Of a DNA stretch of 64,000 nucleotides, positions 1-12,100 are shown piece after piece. Where the stretch lies: the NCBI GenBank assembly GCA_949358305.1, contig OX442314.1, forward strand, positions 61,203,369 through 61,267,368. Direction: 5' to 3'. The notes beneath the pieces are model-generated. The model was given only the letters and a program-made list of their open reading frames with translations, was not told where the DNA came from and ran no database searches. How positions within the stretch are numbered: the stretch's first letter is position 1; the number at the start of each line of letters is the position of its first letter. A program made the position numbers and the translations under genes. This DNA is from Strigamia acuminata (Eukaryota; Arthropoda; Chilopoda; Geophilomorpha; Linotaeniidae).

Positions 1-3000
1 TCGTTCAAAATTCAATTGAATTCTGCGATGCATCTCTTGATGCGATCTGCGCAAAACATCCAATAGTACTCTGACATACTTCTCTGGATTGTTCTTGTCA
101 AACGGATTGGCATGTTTGATAATCCTTGGGTCGAAGGGTAATGTTACGATTCTCCCCGTGTTGAGTAGCATCGGGCTTGAACCCGTTGCCGACGAAACGT
201 TATTTCGCATTGCAAATGCGAATTCGTCTAGATATCTTGGCCATTGCGTGTGCACATCTGTGTACAAAGCCAGCATCGTCTTGATATCTCTATTGGCTCG
301 CTCTGTCGGGTTCGCATGGGCATGATACGTGCTTGTATGGGACGGGCGAATGTTGTACATTTCGCAATACTCATTGTAAATATCGGAAACAAATTGTTTT
401 CCGTTATCGCTCACAATCTTTTTGGGGTGTCCCCATCTGTTTGTAACAGATCTTAATTCTTGAACGCAGTTAGCGCTTGTGGCTTTGGTCAAAGCCTTAA
501 TTTCAACGAACTTGGTACAATTGTCAATAATGACAAAGATATACTGGTTTTGGGACCTTCCCGCGGGTTTCGGGCCCATCAAGTCCATGTTAATACATTC
601 CCAAGGATTGGTCATGTTGTGTGGTGTGTAAGGAGCTGCGTGCCTTTTCTGTTGAATAGGCTTGTACTGAGCACAGTGCGTGCAGCTTTTGACGTAGTTC
701 CTGACACTTCTACTCACACCAGGCCAGAAATATATTAAACGCGTTTTCTCAAGCGTCTTACTCATCCCAGCGTGACCGCTTAGGGGGTGGCCATGACAAG
801 CGAAGAGTACTCGTTTTACGAGTGAACTGGGTACAACGGCTTTAAAGCCGTTTCCCGAATCGTTTAATTCCTCTTCGAACGAAGGGTTAAAATAGATGAT
901 CATTTGATCACCATCGACTTCTTTTTTGTCTAAACAATAGTTTTGGACTTTGTTTTTCCATTCTTTTATTTCAGATTGTGGTATCCCAACAACCTTGTCA
1001 TTCAATAAATATTCTCGAATGCGTTTGCATTCAGTATCTAGTAACTGAGCATCTATTATTTCTCTCCTTGTAGGAGGGACTTCTTTAAGTACTTCAGTCA
1101 ACGCACTGTACAAGGTTTCTTGTACTTCCTCCCCCTCCTTTTCTTCAGAACATTCTTTAGAATTTTCTGAAAAATAGGAACGCATACTAGCCAAAAATTC
1201 TCGTTTCTCTGGGGCACGATTTAGTGAAACAGAAGGATTTCCGTCCCACTCAGGCCAGTATTGTTTAATTTCGACAGGTTCCACATGATCTCGAAGAGGA
1301 ATGTCTTCCTCTGTTAGTGGGGCTCTAGAAAGTGCATCTGCAACTTGGTTAGCAGCACCTTTTCGAAAAACAATTTTAAAATTTCCACATTGGATTCTTA
1401 AGGCCCATCGGCCAAATTTCCCAGATGGTTCAGGCGTTCGCATCAACCATTTCAGTGCTTCTGCATCTGACTCTAAAGTGAATGTACCATATTCGAGATA
1501 TGGTTTAAATCGATCAATAGCCCACACGACTGCGAGACATTCGAGTTCCGGCGTTGTATAACGCTTCTTCGCTCCACGTAAAACTCTGCTTGCATAAGCT
1601 ACAGGTCTGGGTACAGAAATGTTTTTCTGCTTCTTTTCGTCGAATATATCGACGTCTTGGCAAAGGACAGCTCCTAAGCCTTCGTGAGAAGCGTCAGTCA
1701 TGACGACAAATGGCAGAGTCATGTCTGGTTTGTGTAGACAATTGTCGCCACAAAGTAGCTCTTTAATTTTATTAAAAGCTTCTGTCTGCTCATCTCCCCA
1801 TTCAAATGGAGTTTTCTCATTCATCATACGGGTGTATGGCGCGGCAATAGTTCCGTGATTTGGAACAAACTTCCTGAAGAAGTTAGTCATGCCGTGAAAG
1901 CGTTGAATGTCTTTAGCACACGTGGGGGTGGGGAATTTCATGATCGCCGATATTTTATCGGGATCACCGAAGAGACCTTCGGGTTTAATCCAGTGGCCCA
2001 AGAATTTTAATTCTGTACGCCCAAAACGAGATTTCGCTTTATTTATTGTCATGTTGGCTTGGTTAAGCCTCTCCAAAACATCTCGAACATGTTTGAGATG
2101 ATCATCCCAATTATCTGAATACACAATTACGTCATCCAAATAGACTAACGCGTAGTCTTGTAAAGCTGAGCCTAAAATGCCTTCCATCAGACGCTGGAAA
2201 GTACAAGGCGCATTGCAAAGGCCGAACGGCATTCGCACAAATTGATAAGGACCGTTTGGCGTATAAAACGCCGTTTTTGGACGATCTTCCTTACACATTT
2301 CGACTTGGTAGTAACCTTTAACAAGGTCAATAGACGTAAAATACCTTGCCGGACCAGTATTATGCAACAAAAGGTCAATACTTGGCATTTGTATTACTTC
2401 GACTTCAGTGATGGCATTTAGCCACCGGTAGTCAATGCACATCCTATACGAGCCGTCAGGCTTCGCAACAATGACGGGATGACTTATGAAGGGCCCTTTG
2501 GCCTTTTCAATGAGTCCATCCTGTTCCAATTCTGCAGCTAGTTTGGTCATAATGGCTCTCTTGGCCGGGTTATACATTCTATACTGCATTTTGGGCAATG
2601 AATGCCCTTCTTTGAATTTAATACGATGCTGGGTCACGTTAGTGCACCCAACTTGATCACGAAATACATTCGGTATCGAGTTAACCACTTCGCAAAGTGC
2701 TAGTCTTTGTTCCGGAGTGCAGTCGCTCTCCTCAACTAATTTTTCATCCCAAGTCAACACAGGAGTGTCTGTTAACTCAATTGAGTTGAGGATGGACGAC
2801 AGTCCTAAATAATCGAATGTAATTCGATTTAACGGGGCGAGGGCAAAATTGGCTTCTTCCGATTCATAAGGAGCGGACCAATTAGGTTTATCTGCACAAG
2901 AGAACTCTTGTAAATGTGGATGCGGACTAATTTTCTGTCTGCGCATGAAATTGTGACCAAGTATCAAGCCACAAACTCGTTTTGCTAAAACGATGAAATT

Positions 3001-3504
3001 CATTGGTGTAAATTCATCAGCCCATTGCACGCACAAAGTTATTTGTCCGACAGGCTTGTGTGCTACGCCTACAGCGTTAACCAACATATTTCTGGGGGCC
3101 TCTTGCAAAAATTCTGGCAAAGCCTGAGTTTCAGACAAGAGTTGTTCTCCAATGTAACATTGAGATGCTCCTGTATCCATGAGCGCGTTGTAGGTGAGCC
3201 CACCAATTGTGATCTTCATTCGAGGATCATCTTTATTATTACCTAAAGTAATATTGTGCAAGTTATTGCCGCCTATGACTCTGTTGAGTCGGCGAAGTCT
3301 ACAGAATTTCTTCGTGTAACACTTGTGGGGAAACAATGTCAGATTTTTTAATTGTTCTGTCATTTCTTGCAGATTTTCCTCTACTCCGCCACTATGACTA
3401 GTGGCTACTTCAAGACAAGTTGTGTCTACATCCATAAATAAAGATTCCGACGTAGCATTAGCCACTTCTGGGGGATGGAATAAACCTTCGTCCCCCGGAT
3501 CTAG
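1..3504 (-). CDS. pol: gypsy A Pol polyprotein (protease, reverse transcriptase, RNase H, integrase), partial
   Basis: This frame has 1168 open codons with no stop and runs off the window. It is read by -1 frameshift from gag, so it needs no ATG. Domains in order are an aspartic protease with a DTGAS active site (about 3170-3190), a reverse transcriptase with YLDD (about 2131-2145), an RNase H region (about 1800-1300), and an integrase with an HHCC-type region (near 700-850). The DDE core has D near 580, SDNGKQF near 400, and E in the TERANR motif near 300. The frame is set by the heptamer at 3504-3510. The integrase C-terminus is outside the window. It is a replication polyprotein of a retrotransposon, not a host enzyme. 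Confidence 0.93.
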
Positions 3505-5747
3505 TTTTTTGAACTAGTAGCACTTGAATCTGTCGATTCGGGCTTGATCAAAGTTTTGACCATTTCTGCCAACGAGTTAGTCAGCGAAGTTTGTAACTTA
3601 TTTTCAAAAGTATTTAATTTCGCATCAAGTTTAGCATCTAGTGTTGCATCCAACACTTCTTGAGTTATCCATCTGTTATTAGGACGTTTAGAAGTAGGAT
3701 CCACAGTCGGGGAATCCGGGGTACTTCGTTTTTGCAACTCTTCAGAGTTGAAATTTGCACGTGGTTTTAAATCTGGACATTCTCGACGCATGTGTCCTGG
3801 TTTCTTACAGTGGTAACAAACTAATTGACCACGTCTGGTCTGATCTAATACTCCATTTATTAAATAAACAGTCTCGCACTCCTCAGGTAACTCTTCCTCA
3901 CAAATATTAAGTTGTTCTTGTGAATCCAAAGTTAAAGATTTAGCATTTGTCTTCGGCTGAGGACGAGTGTCAGTTTTCCGAGGTGGGAAAACAACTGGAT
4001 TGGAAATATTTTCCCTTGCTCCATTAGCTGTACGACTGTACAAGCCTTTATTTTTTGTTATAACGGTATAAATCTCTGTCAGAGGTAAATCCGCTATGCC
4101 TTGCGTATGCAAAAGCAAATCATTAGCAGGAGTTACACTCCCGATAAAAAGACATCCAGCCCCTTTTGCATCAAGACTGTCTTGTAATATCCATAACTGG
4201 TAATATTTGTGCATAAAGTCGTAAAGACTTTCTGTTTCCAGTTGTTTCAACTTAGTTAGTTGGTTCGTCCGCTCTTGTCGAGTGGCTACAAACCGCTCTT
4301 TGAACGCCTGTTCAAATACTTCCCAAGATATGAAATCTTCTCTCCTTTCATGAAACCAACCATACGCTTGCTCGGTTAGATAACCGGCTACGCCTTTAAC
4401 AAGCATGTCATCGAGTGACATGTTTCGCAGGAAAGCGACATTTTTTACAATGTTGAGAAAGCGTTCGCTTTCTTCTGCTTTTCCGGAGAATACAGGGATA
4501 TCTGGCGGTTTCAAACAGTTAGTTTGAGGGACAGTGGCGGAACTTTTTCCTGCCTGCATCAACTTGTGCATGGTCGTGGCAATAGACGCGAGGTCATCAG
4601 CCGTCATTCCAAAGCTACTGGGGGGGCGCGAATTGTCATTTGACGATCCGCCATTGTTTGGTTGACTCGAGTTATTTTGACTTGAGCCACCACTATTGGG
4701 GTTGAAATTATTCGACCCTCCTTGATTTGACCTACCGTGGTTACCAAAGTTCGAATGGTTATTCGAATTGCCTTGGTTCCCATAATTCGAATGATTATTA
4801 GAATTACCCTGATTGTCAAAATTCGGACGGTTGTTCGAACTTTCTTGATTACCAAAATTCGGACGATAGTTCGAATTACCTGGCATACCCCGATTCAAAT
4901 AGTTATTTGAATTTCCTGGAGTTCCAGTAGAAGGATTATTTAAATCGTTCGGATTATTTGGGTTATTCGAGTTCGGAAGAACTGGATGACCCCTTTGCAT
5001 GTTAGATGCTAGACTAGAATTGTTTGCAAATCTAGAATTTGGGTCAAAACGGCGGTTTGGACCTCTTGTCGCACCTGAATTTGGGTTCAAATTTCCAGCG
5101 AGATTCGGACAACTATTTGATCCGTTTGGAAAACTTGGATTAGGGTTGGCCATATTAGGCGGACCCAAATTCGCTCTGTTGAACGTATTCTCAAAGTTCT
5201 CTGGATTTGTAAATCCTCTTTGTTGGTTGCGAGCGAAGTTATTCGCTCGTAATCGTTGTTGAAAAGCACGATTAAAATCTCCTGGTGTCAAATTCGACTG
5301 ATCTTGACGAGGAGGTTGTGCAGTTTTATTTCTATATCTAGAAATAGGCGTCGAAGGAGTGGGACTAAAATTATTTAATCTTTGGCTGGCTGGGGAATTA
5401 GGTTGCTCCGACGTAGTACGACGCGTGTGTACAAAATCTAATACTTCGGTCAAAGATCTAAATTGGTTTGGGTTCAAACCGTGATCCTGACAAAATAATA
5501 GACCGCCTCGGCCTAAATGAGAACCTTCAGGAATGCATTCCTCTTCTCCAGGCGGAGTAGGTTCACGTGGAGCCCTATTCTCTCCAGATGGTCCGGCTGT
5601 TTCATTTGAAACGCCATTATGGACCGCGTGGTTTTCCACTTCTTCAGTTCCATTAGGAACAGGTATAAACCCGGATAGATTCATTCCACCGGTCAAACAA
5701 GTTCTTTCCTTACCACGGGTGTTCATGTGATGCTGGTTATTAGTCAT
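3501..5747 (-). CDS. gag: gypsy A Gag (748 aa, CCHC zinc knuckle)
   Basis: This is a structural protein of the retrotransposon particle. The N-terminal half is very rich in Asn, Ser, Gly and Pro, with a degenerate short repeat of the GNQGNSNNHSN type around residues 280-350. A retrotrans_gag-like helical region follows at about 400-520 (Trp/Phe/Arg-rich, with YGWFHERRED and FEQAFKERF). A CCHC zinc knuckle (CYHCKKPGHMRREC) lies near residue 640 and binds RNA in this family. The chosen start is the first ATG of the open frame. The C-terminus ends at the slippery heptamer, so Gag-Pol is made by -1 frameshift. The Asn-rich spacer is probably disordered (inference). Confidence 0.92.
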   Translation of the reverse strand: MTNNQHHMNTRGKERTCLTGGMNLSGFIPVPNGTEEVENHAVHNGVSNETAGPSGENRAPREPTPPGEEECIPEGSHLGRGGLLFCQDHGLNPNQFRSLTEVLDFVHTRRTTSEQPNSPASQRLNNFSPTPSTPISRYRNKTAQPPRQDQSNLTPGDFNRAFQQRLRANNFARNQQRGFTNPENFENTFNRANLGPPNMANPNPSFPNGSNSCPNLAGNLNPNSGATRGPNRRFDPNSRFANNSSLASNMQRGHPVLPNSNNPNNPNDLNNPSTGTPGNSNNYLNRGMPGNSNYRPNFGNQESSNNRPNFDNQGNSNNHSNYGNQGNSNNHSNFGNHGRSNQGGSNNFNPNSGGSSQNNSSQPNNGGSSNDNSRPPSSFGMTADDLASIATTMHKLMQAGKSSATVPQTNCLKPPDIPVFSGKAEESERFLNIVKNVAFLRNMSLDDMLVKGVAGYLTEQAYGWFHERREDFISWEVFEQAFKERFVATRQERTNQLTKLKQLETESLYDFMHKYYQLWILQDSLDAKGAGCLFIGSVTPANDLLLHTQGIADLPLTEIYTVITKNKGLYSRTANGARENISNPVVFPPRKTDTRPQPKTNAKSLTLDSQEQLNICEEELPEECETVYLINGVLDQTRRGQLVCYHCKKPGHMRRECPDLKPRANFNSEELQKRSTPDSPTVDPTSKRPNNRWITQEVLDATLDAKLDAKLNTFENKLQTSLTNSLAEMVKTLIKPESTDSSATSSKN
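3504..3510 (-). promoter_or_regulatory. -1 programmed ribosomal frameshift site (AAAAAAC) at the gag/pol junction of element A
   Basis: The last gag codons read TCA AAA AAC TAG. The heptamer A AAA AAC is in the canonical X XXY YYZ phase, directly before the gag stop. The frame that opens after a one-base backward slip is the pol frame, which contains the protease. Confidence 0.85.
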
Positions 5748-6859
5748 AACTAAACTTAAAACTAAGAAAATTTCCTAAGTCTGAGAGATAACGATGAAAT
5801 TGCAAACGTTCAGGAGGATCGCAAACGAAGCAGTGGTCACACTAGTTCGAAAGGAAGTATGGGTACTTCGATACACTCCTCTGATTGGTCAAGTATCAAC
5901 GCTAGTCTCGCGAGAGTCCAATCTCGTCTGAGATTGGTGGAAATCATCAAGTTCGTGGAACCGTAATCTTGTCAGATTCCAGTGTTATGACGTAGTCACC
6001 AAACAAAATGGATACTTTTCAAAGTATTTTAAAATATCACCGCATTTATTAATAAATAAATGATTACCTTTATGGAATTTTTAAAGTTTTAAAACTCGTA
6101 ATTTCAAAAGACGTGCCGATTCGTTTGAATCGACGGCTTTTCTGCACAACACGGGTTGCTAGGCAACACAACAGCGAGAATTCTTCTTCGCTAAAGTTCG
6201 AATGGTATTCCATTCGTAAAATTCGATTTCAATGGCTTGAGATCACGATTTTTAACCAACATTTTAATGTAGATCAAGTCTGTAAAATAAGGTAAACCCA
6301 TTCTAAATAAAATATAAATTTTACTTCTCGGAAAAATGTCAATTTTCTTTCTAATTTATTTAGGCAAATAAATTTAGGTTTAACTTGAAGTCTCAAGCAA
6401 ATACATATAAAAGAATATTCTAAAATTAAAACAACTGTTAAATTGATAGAATTCTTTAAGAATTTGTCAGAAGGTCAACTTTTCAAAATTAGGCCCGACC
6501 GCGTGGTTTTGTCAGATTGTCGACGACAAAATGACGTTACCCGGCGGAACCAACTTCAACAAGTTCGGGCAAGACTCCTATTCTCGGGGTTGGGCCTTTA
6601 GGCCTGACCACGCGGTAGAAATTATTAGTTTTGTTAAAACACATAATTTCTCCGACGGAAAATCGGAATAAAGTGAATTACACTTATTTTGTTGCGAGAA
6701 GTTCTAAACAGAATAAAATATATTAAACACAAATATAAATTTCGTTCGAAATTTATTTTACACACAAAAAAATTTCATTTGGAATTTTATCACCGTAAGC
6801 ACATTTCCGAATTCTCATAAACACACACACTCAAAATTCAATTGAATTTTTGCAGCCTT
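5748..6859 (-). other. untranslated leader of element A between primer site and gag
   Basis: About 1.1 kb without a convincing ORF, lying between the PBS and the gag start codon. It is much longer than the leaders of elements B (about 150 bp) and C (about 100 bp). It may hold packaging or IRES-like structure, but I see no diagnostic motif. Short inverted repeats flank 6490-6620. Confidence 0.6.
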
Positions 6860-6877
6860 ATCTCGGTAGAACCTCCA
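6860..6877 (-). promoter_or_regulatory. primer binding site of element A, tRNA-Gln type
   Basis: The minus strand reads TGGAGGTTCTACCGAGAT two bases after the LTR end. It matches, with one difference, the complement of the 3' end of eukaryotic tRNA-Gln (TGGAGGTTCCACCGAGAT). This confirms that 6880-8632 is the 5' LTR of this element rather than an unrelated repeat. Confidence 0.8.
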
Positions 6878-7346
6878 CTTGTGACGATTCTACTTTTGGC
6901 TGATTTAATAGCCATTTAAGATAGATAAATAATCGGTTTAAACAAGACGTTGCTAGGAGTAGCAACAACCTAACCGAGATAAGCTTACAGAAGTCTGTGT
7001 AAAAATATGAATTCATGACTGAGCAGAAATAACTTACAGTTTTTAGTGTGACATAACATATTTATTACTGAATAGCAATAACAAAAATGGTGGGTTCTTG
7101 ACGCGTGTAAACGGCGGCATCAACTGGTTGAGGATCCGGGCGAAGCCAGAGGGATACGGCTGACTTGCGGCATCGTCACAAATATCGCTACGGAGACGTA
7201 TTTGGTCCGCAGCATCGATTATCTAAATATGCGAAGAGTCCTTCGCATAAACAGGAATATTCGGCAGAATATTCCATTGTTTCAAATGAATAAGAGTAAA
7301 GTGATTAATGGAATATAACAAATGAATTGTTATATAAATATTAATT

Positions 7347-7765
7347 GGGCGGGGACCGTCACGACAATTGAGAGAACGTCGCGGGAGTTGTTGAGACTCC
7401 ATCCGCCAGCATGCCTTACGACGACAAGATCTCGTGATCAGGCGCCGAGTATTTAATTGTACGCTTTAGTTCGCTATCGGTGGTACCAACCACCAGGTAA
7501 ACATTTCTATGGACTTACCGGGATAAAAAGTATTGCCAATACAGGATTACCAATGCCCGAGTAATTTGTTTAACACGATATATTTTATATATCGTTTACG
7601 GGTTACTAACCCGGAGGGTACGATGGGGCGGGGACCGTCACGACGGTCGAGAGAACCATCGCGGGAGGATTTGACTCCTCCATCCGCCAGCATGCCTTAC
7701 GATGACGGGATCCATTGATCGAGCACCGGGTAAAATATTACTTGGCCACTGCCGTTGGATTACCA
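7347..7765 (-). repeat. internal tandem repeat of the element A LTR (period about 279 bp)
   Basis: The motif GGGCGGGGACCGTCACGAC followed by a conserved block ending in CCGCCAGCATGCCTTACGA occurs at 7347 and again at 7626. The solo LTR at 58618-61849 has one such block near 59061. The difference in repeat number explains part of the length difference between the LTR copies. Confidence 0.7.
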
Positions 7766-8270
7766 TTATCCAGGTAGTTATTTATCGCAACATCTTGAAG
7801 ATATTACTCACGGGCTACCAACCCGGCGTGTTACCTGTGCATTAGGCCTTTACCGACTTTTAACGAGCGGAAGGACCAATCGTAGAAAGACGGGAACCTG
7901 CGTGGGCTGTTTACAACAACCATCCTGCAGCGGACTGTGGCCAGTTAGCTGAGGGACCTACTTTCATTTAGCAAGGTCGTACTGTATACGACCGTTATAT
8001 TAAGCCACCGTACGAAGTCCTACTGTCCCGTAGAACAGCTGGCTAACGTTACGGGGCCATTTCATGCGAATGCATGTCTATTACCGGAGTTAGCCTTCCC
8101 GAAATAGCCCTACAACAGCAATAACAAATAGTAATGAATACTAACTGTGGAGAGCTGAGGTGGCCTGATGTGTCGATAGAGAATAATGAAATCAAACGAT
8201 AACAATTCAACTACAGACAATATACAAGTTCAGTTATCAAGCCAGGGGGGTTAGTGGGTGAGAAACTGGA

Positions 8271-8280
8271 GCTTATATAG
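8271..8280 (-). promoter_or_regulatory. TATA box candidate in the element A LTR
   Basis: The minus strand reads CTATATAAGC about 350 bp after the LTR start. This is a reasonable place for the U3 promoter. Confidence 0.5.
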
Positions 8281-8699
8281 TTCTGTAGAACTACTAGATT
8301 GGCGACAGCCAATCAGCGTACGAATCGGCGGATTCGTGGGTCACTAGTCCGGACCTAATATATGACTATGTCCAGATGGGCCCAGTTGGGGGCAGGAAGG
8401 GTCCGATTGGTTCCCTTCGACAGGTAAGTAACGTGGATATTGATTCGATAGAATCAACATTGTCAAGTAAATAATACTTAGTTTATGTCGAATAAAATAG
8501 TTATATTTTATTCACCGTGTCTAAATAATTATTTATCACACTTTTTAGTTTTATCGAGTTTGAATTACGCGCGTTTGGTAAACAGCGCCATCTATTGTGA
8601 ACATTGATAAATACGGATTTGTAATCATCACAAATTGAAGATGTATACGGTAGTAATAGTAATAGCTAACACTGGTAGATATCTGAATATTAAAACAAT

Positions 8700-8780
8700 T
8701 CATTTGGTTTTTTTTGCCACACTTAGTATTGACAAATTTAGTGATAAACTTAAAGTATTGACATTTATATGTGAAAACCC
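8700..8780 (-). pseudogene. decayed tandem copy of the TM2-exon end, left arm
   Basis: The minus strand repeats the exon 11 end (TCAATACTTTAAGTTTATCA and GTGTGGCAAAAAA) just downstream of the real stop codon, with frame-breaking changes. A matching decayed copy lies in the right arm near 62720-62860. Confidence 0.5.
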
Positions 8781-8792
8781 ATCCGAATGATA

Positions 8793-9159
8793 TTATTGCT
8801 GGTGGTGTTGAAAAATTAGTTTTTCCATTTTTCTAGCCACACTCAATATTGACAGGCCTAGCGATAAACTTAAAATATTTCCGATGTCGCATATGAATGA
8901 GATAATGTCATATTCAAGCCGGTCAATAAACATTTGAATTTTGTTTGTTTCAAAATAATGGCCTATGACGACCAAATTACTGTTGTGACGTGAAGATTGT
9001 GCCAATCTAGAATACTTAGATTCTTTGCAGGGAATGTGACATTGACATGCATCTTTAACATTTGTGTCAAGAAAAGTCTTTTTGTAGATGGAATCAGTCG
9101 TTTTCGCGGATTGAGAAGTGTTGCACATGGGATATTGCAGTTGGTCTATGTAGGGTAAT
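8793..9159 (-). CDS. left-arm DEG/ENaC exon 11: final ectodomain, TM2 and stop
   Basis: After TTCCTAG the exon encodes LPYIDQLQYPMC, a CQCHIPCKESKY motif like the CxCxPPC signature before TM2, and TM2 with DIGNILSLSLGLSILS. GLS fits the GxS filter. A short cytoplasmic tail follows and ends in a stop. The right-arm counterpart is 62058-62427, about 85 percent identical by eye. Confidence 0.82.
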
Positions 9160-12100
9160 CTAGGAAGAGAAATATGTTATTAGCTATGATCTAGTGGTTG
9201 GTGCGTTTTACAATTCTGCCTTCGGTATTCAAAGTGAAATGTGTGCTCTGTTAATCACTATTAAATTGATCTAACAGTTTCAGTTTAAAACAATAGGACT
9301 TGATTTAATAACCCCCTAACTTTGACTCATTTTCCATCCAAGAATGACTTAAAATCTTCCAACTAAAAAAAAACCTGAAGAAAACTATAGTGCTTTTCTA
9401 ATGTTTATTTTCTCGAATAAAAGTTTCACGTCCCAACATATTTACCCTAGTAGTTATTGCCAAATGTATCCCAAATTTTATTTTTATTTTTATTGAAAAC
9501 ACAATGTTTTCATAGCTTTCGATGATGTTTCTGATCGGTGGGTACAGTTTTTGCCTTTAGTGCGTGACAATCATGATGTTTTACGGTGAATTAATGTCTA
9601 ATTTCGCTATGAGATGGCGCTTTTAGCATTTAGCGTTAAATTCAACTGGGAGCAATGAATTATAGTTTAAACTGCATAAAATTTAGTTTTTTGTTGGTTT
9701 AAAGCTAGGAAATACTTTATATATTTATTATTATAATTGTTATTATAACTAGGTCCTGTGTATCCAGTTCCTGTTGACCACCTGGAATTCCACTAATGAG
9801 AAAGGCGTCCTGAGTATCCAACCCTTTTATTCATGGATTGGAGGTATTCTGGAGGCCAATGTTTTCATATAAGGGTTTCCTTAATTCCCAACATATATGT
9901 TGGTTTTCGGGCTTTCTAAAGCCTCCTTTAGGGATCTGAATGTATTGCACCTCATCAACGTTCACATATAAATATGCGGCCTTGATGTCGAGATGAAGGT
10001 CACGCCAACCTTTCAACACAATTAGTGTGCAAAAGAAGACCATAACCAGCACAAAGTTGACTACAGGGGAAAACACCTCTGTAAAGTCAATTCCGGGTTT
10101 TTGCTTAAAACCCTGCGCGACCAAACGAGCGGGCTAACGCTTTACAGCACCCGTGTGATCCCATTTCAATTTAAAAATCCATTTTGTCCCTAATAAAGTT
10201 TTGTCCTCAAGCTCTTTCATTCAACTTCCCCTTTGAAACTCGGGACGGGATATGCACGAACGTTTTGGAGCCAATGCACTTAAAATGCCTAAGTGACATC
10301 TTCTTGTTGAAAAACACGTTGTATGGTGTTTTTCCATCAATACCCGAATGGGGGAAAAAGATTCTTCAAATAAACGGCTGTTTTCGCCAATTCAGTCCAG
10401 AGCGATCGAGAGAAATCATTTTCGAACATCAAAGCTCTAACACCACTTATAATAGTTCGATTGGCTCTTTCCGCCAAGGAATTTATTTCTGGTGAATATG
10501 CATTTGTTCGAATGCATTTCAATTCAGTTTTTGATGAATATTCATCCCAGTACCTAAAAATAAATTCCCCTTCATTGTCAGTTTTTACACATTTGACTTT
10601 CTTGGACGTTGACCGTTCGATTTCCTTTAACCGTCGTTTAAAAGGGACCAAAACTTCCCCCCTTTGACTTCATAGTAATTATCCACATGTATCATGAATA
10701 ATCGTCGACAATTATTAAATATTAATGGGCTCCACCCAAGGATTTAACTTGTTATGGTCCCCACACATCTATGTGAATAATTTCTAGTATCTCCTTAGTG
10801 GAGATTGCAACAATTGGGGAAAAACTAGCCCTGGTGCTCTTTGATTTCACACATGCATCACAAATGGATAAGTCTTTACTGGATAAATGGATCCCAAATA
10901 CATCGTCCAATTGCTCCAATTCTGAAATCCCTTTTGCATTAAGGTGGTCCATCCTTGCATGCCAAATATCCATAGACTGTGGCTTCTCCTTGTTTTTCTC
11001 AAAACCTTTGGCATTTCACTTTGTCACAATGTTTTTCGCATTCATATTCGCATTTTTAGGTGCAATATTTAACGTATTCGCTTTCAAAGTACTCTTGGCT
11101 TAAGCGTCCGTGTTAACACGACGCTCGTCCCCTACACTGCCAAAAAGCAGTCCCCTTGGTCACCAGGGGATGCTCACGGACTTCACCCACATTACTTGGA
11201 GTGTTAATCTGCTTAACTTGCTCGCTCGCTTGCACCTTCAATATGTTTGCGGATTTTTCCTTATCTGTCTTACACAAACCATTCATTAGTGCCTACTTAT
11301 AATCTAACATGGTTAGTAACGGTTGGACATATTTCTCATCTTTTACGGGTGATTTAATTATATCGATTACAACAGTCGCATCCTGTTGCGCAGGTAATGC
11401 CACTGAATTTACATTCTGAACCTCAATATGACAATTGACTTTATACATTTGGTCAGTTGTCCTGATTGTCACGATTGAAGGTTCATCGATTTTATTTTGA
11501 AAAATAGACATTTACCCATTTTTAACAAATGTGCACAGTCCAGCTTCGTCGGTACGTCCAAGTGAGATTAGATTTTTCCGAAAGTTCGGCGGGTAGAAAA
11601 CATTCTTCGCTCACGTTCGCTTTAAGAACGAACTTTGTTCGTTTTTTTCGTTCACTGATAACAGTGAACTAGTTCGCGATCTTCGTTCGCGAAGTAACGA
11701 ACTTAGTTCGAGAACGCGAACTAACAGTTCGCGTTCGATAAAACACTGATAAAGACGATTATATTTCCCAAGAAGTCAATCCTAGGCAGGGCTGGACTGG
11801 GAACAAATTTATGGCCGGGAAATCTGGGTGTCCGGGCCACAATTAATGAAGTCGGGACAGGCTACAGCCGGCTGCGACAGGCCACAGCGGCCACGGGCCA
11901 CCGGGAAACTCCCGGTAGCCCGCCGGGCCAGTCCAGCACTGATCCTAGGGGAGAACAATATTTTTAGTTGGGTGACTTTAAGAATTTCTTGGAAGTAAAA
12001 TGAATAAAAGATGGGGAGTGAATAGTTTGTTGCCAAAACAATAACTAGAACTTGTGTGAAAGAAGTAAATAAATATTTTTTCTGATGTTTGGTTTAGGAA

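Larger units (their letters stand above)
1..8632 (-). mobile_element. Ty3/gypsy LTR retrotransposon, element A (5' part; 3' end outside window)
   Basis: Read on the minus strand the order is a 1753 bp LTR (8632-6880), a primer binding site, a long leader, gag, a -1 frameshift site, and pol (protease, RT, RNase H, integrase). The order PR-RT-RH-IN identifies Ty3/gypsy. I read the whole pol frame codon by codon from 3504 to base 1 and found no stop, so gag and pol look intact. The LTR has TG..CA ends (TGTGACG / CGTCACA type). A related solo LTR lies at 58618-61849. The 3' LTR, any extra ORF and the second TSD copy lie beyond base 1. The insertion sits just downstream of the last DEG/ENaC exon of the minus-strand gene. 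Confidence 0.93.
6880..8632 (-). repeat. 5' LTR of gypsy element A (1753 bp)
   Basis: The ends are TGTGACG at low coordinate and ATCACA at high coordinate, giving TG..CA on either strand. The same sequence family occurs as a solo LTR at 58618-61849. It carries a TATA-like box at 8271-8280 in the U3 part and two copies of a roughly 100-bp internal repeat unit. No long ORF is present. Family A LTRs are unusually long compared with the 1.0-1.1 kb LTRs of B and C. Confidence 0.85.

Noticed and set aside
2187-2378. Idea that pol of element A is broken because no single long ATG-initiated ORF is seen at 1-3500
   Set aside because: The frame has no stop from 3504 to base 1. It lacks an ATG start because it is entered by frameshift, and it has no terminal stop inside the window.
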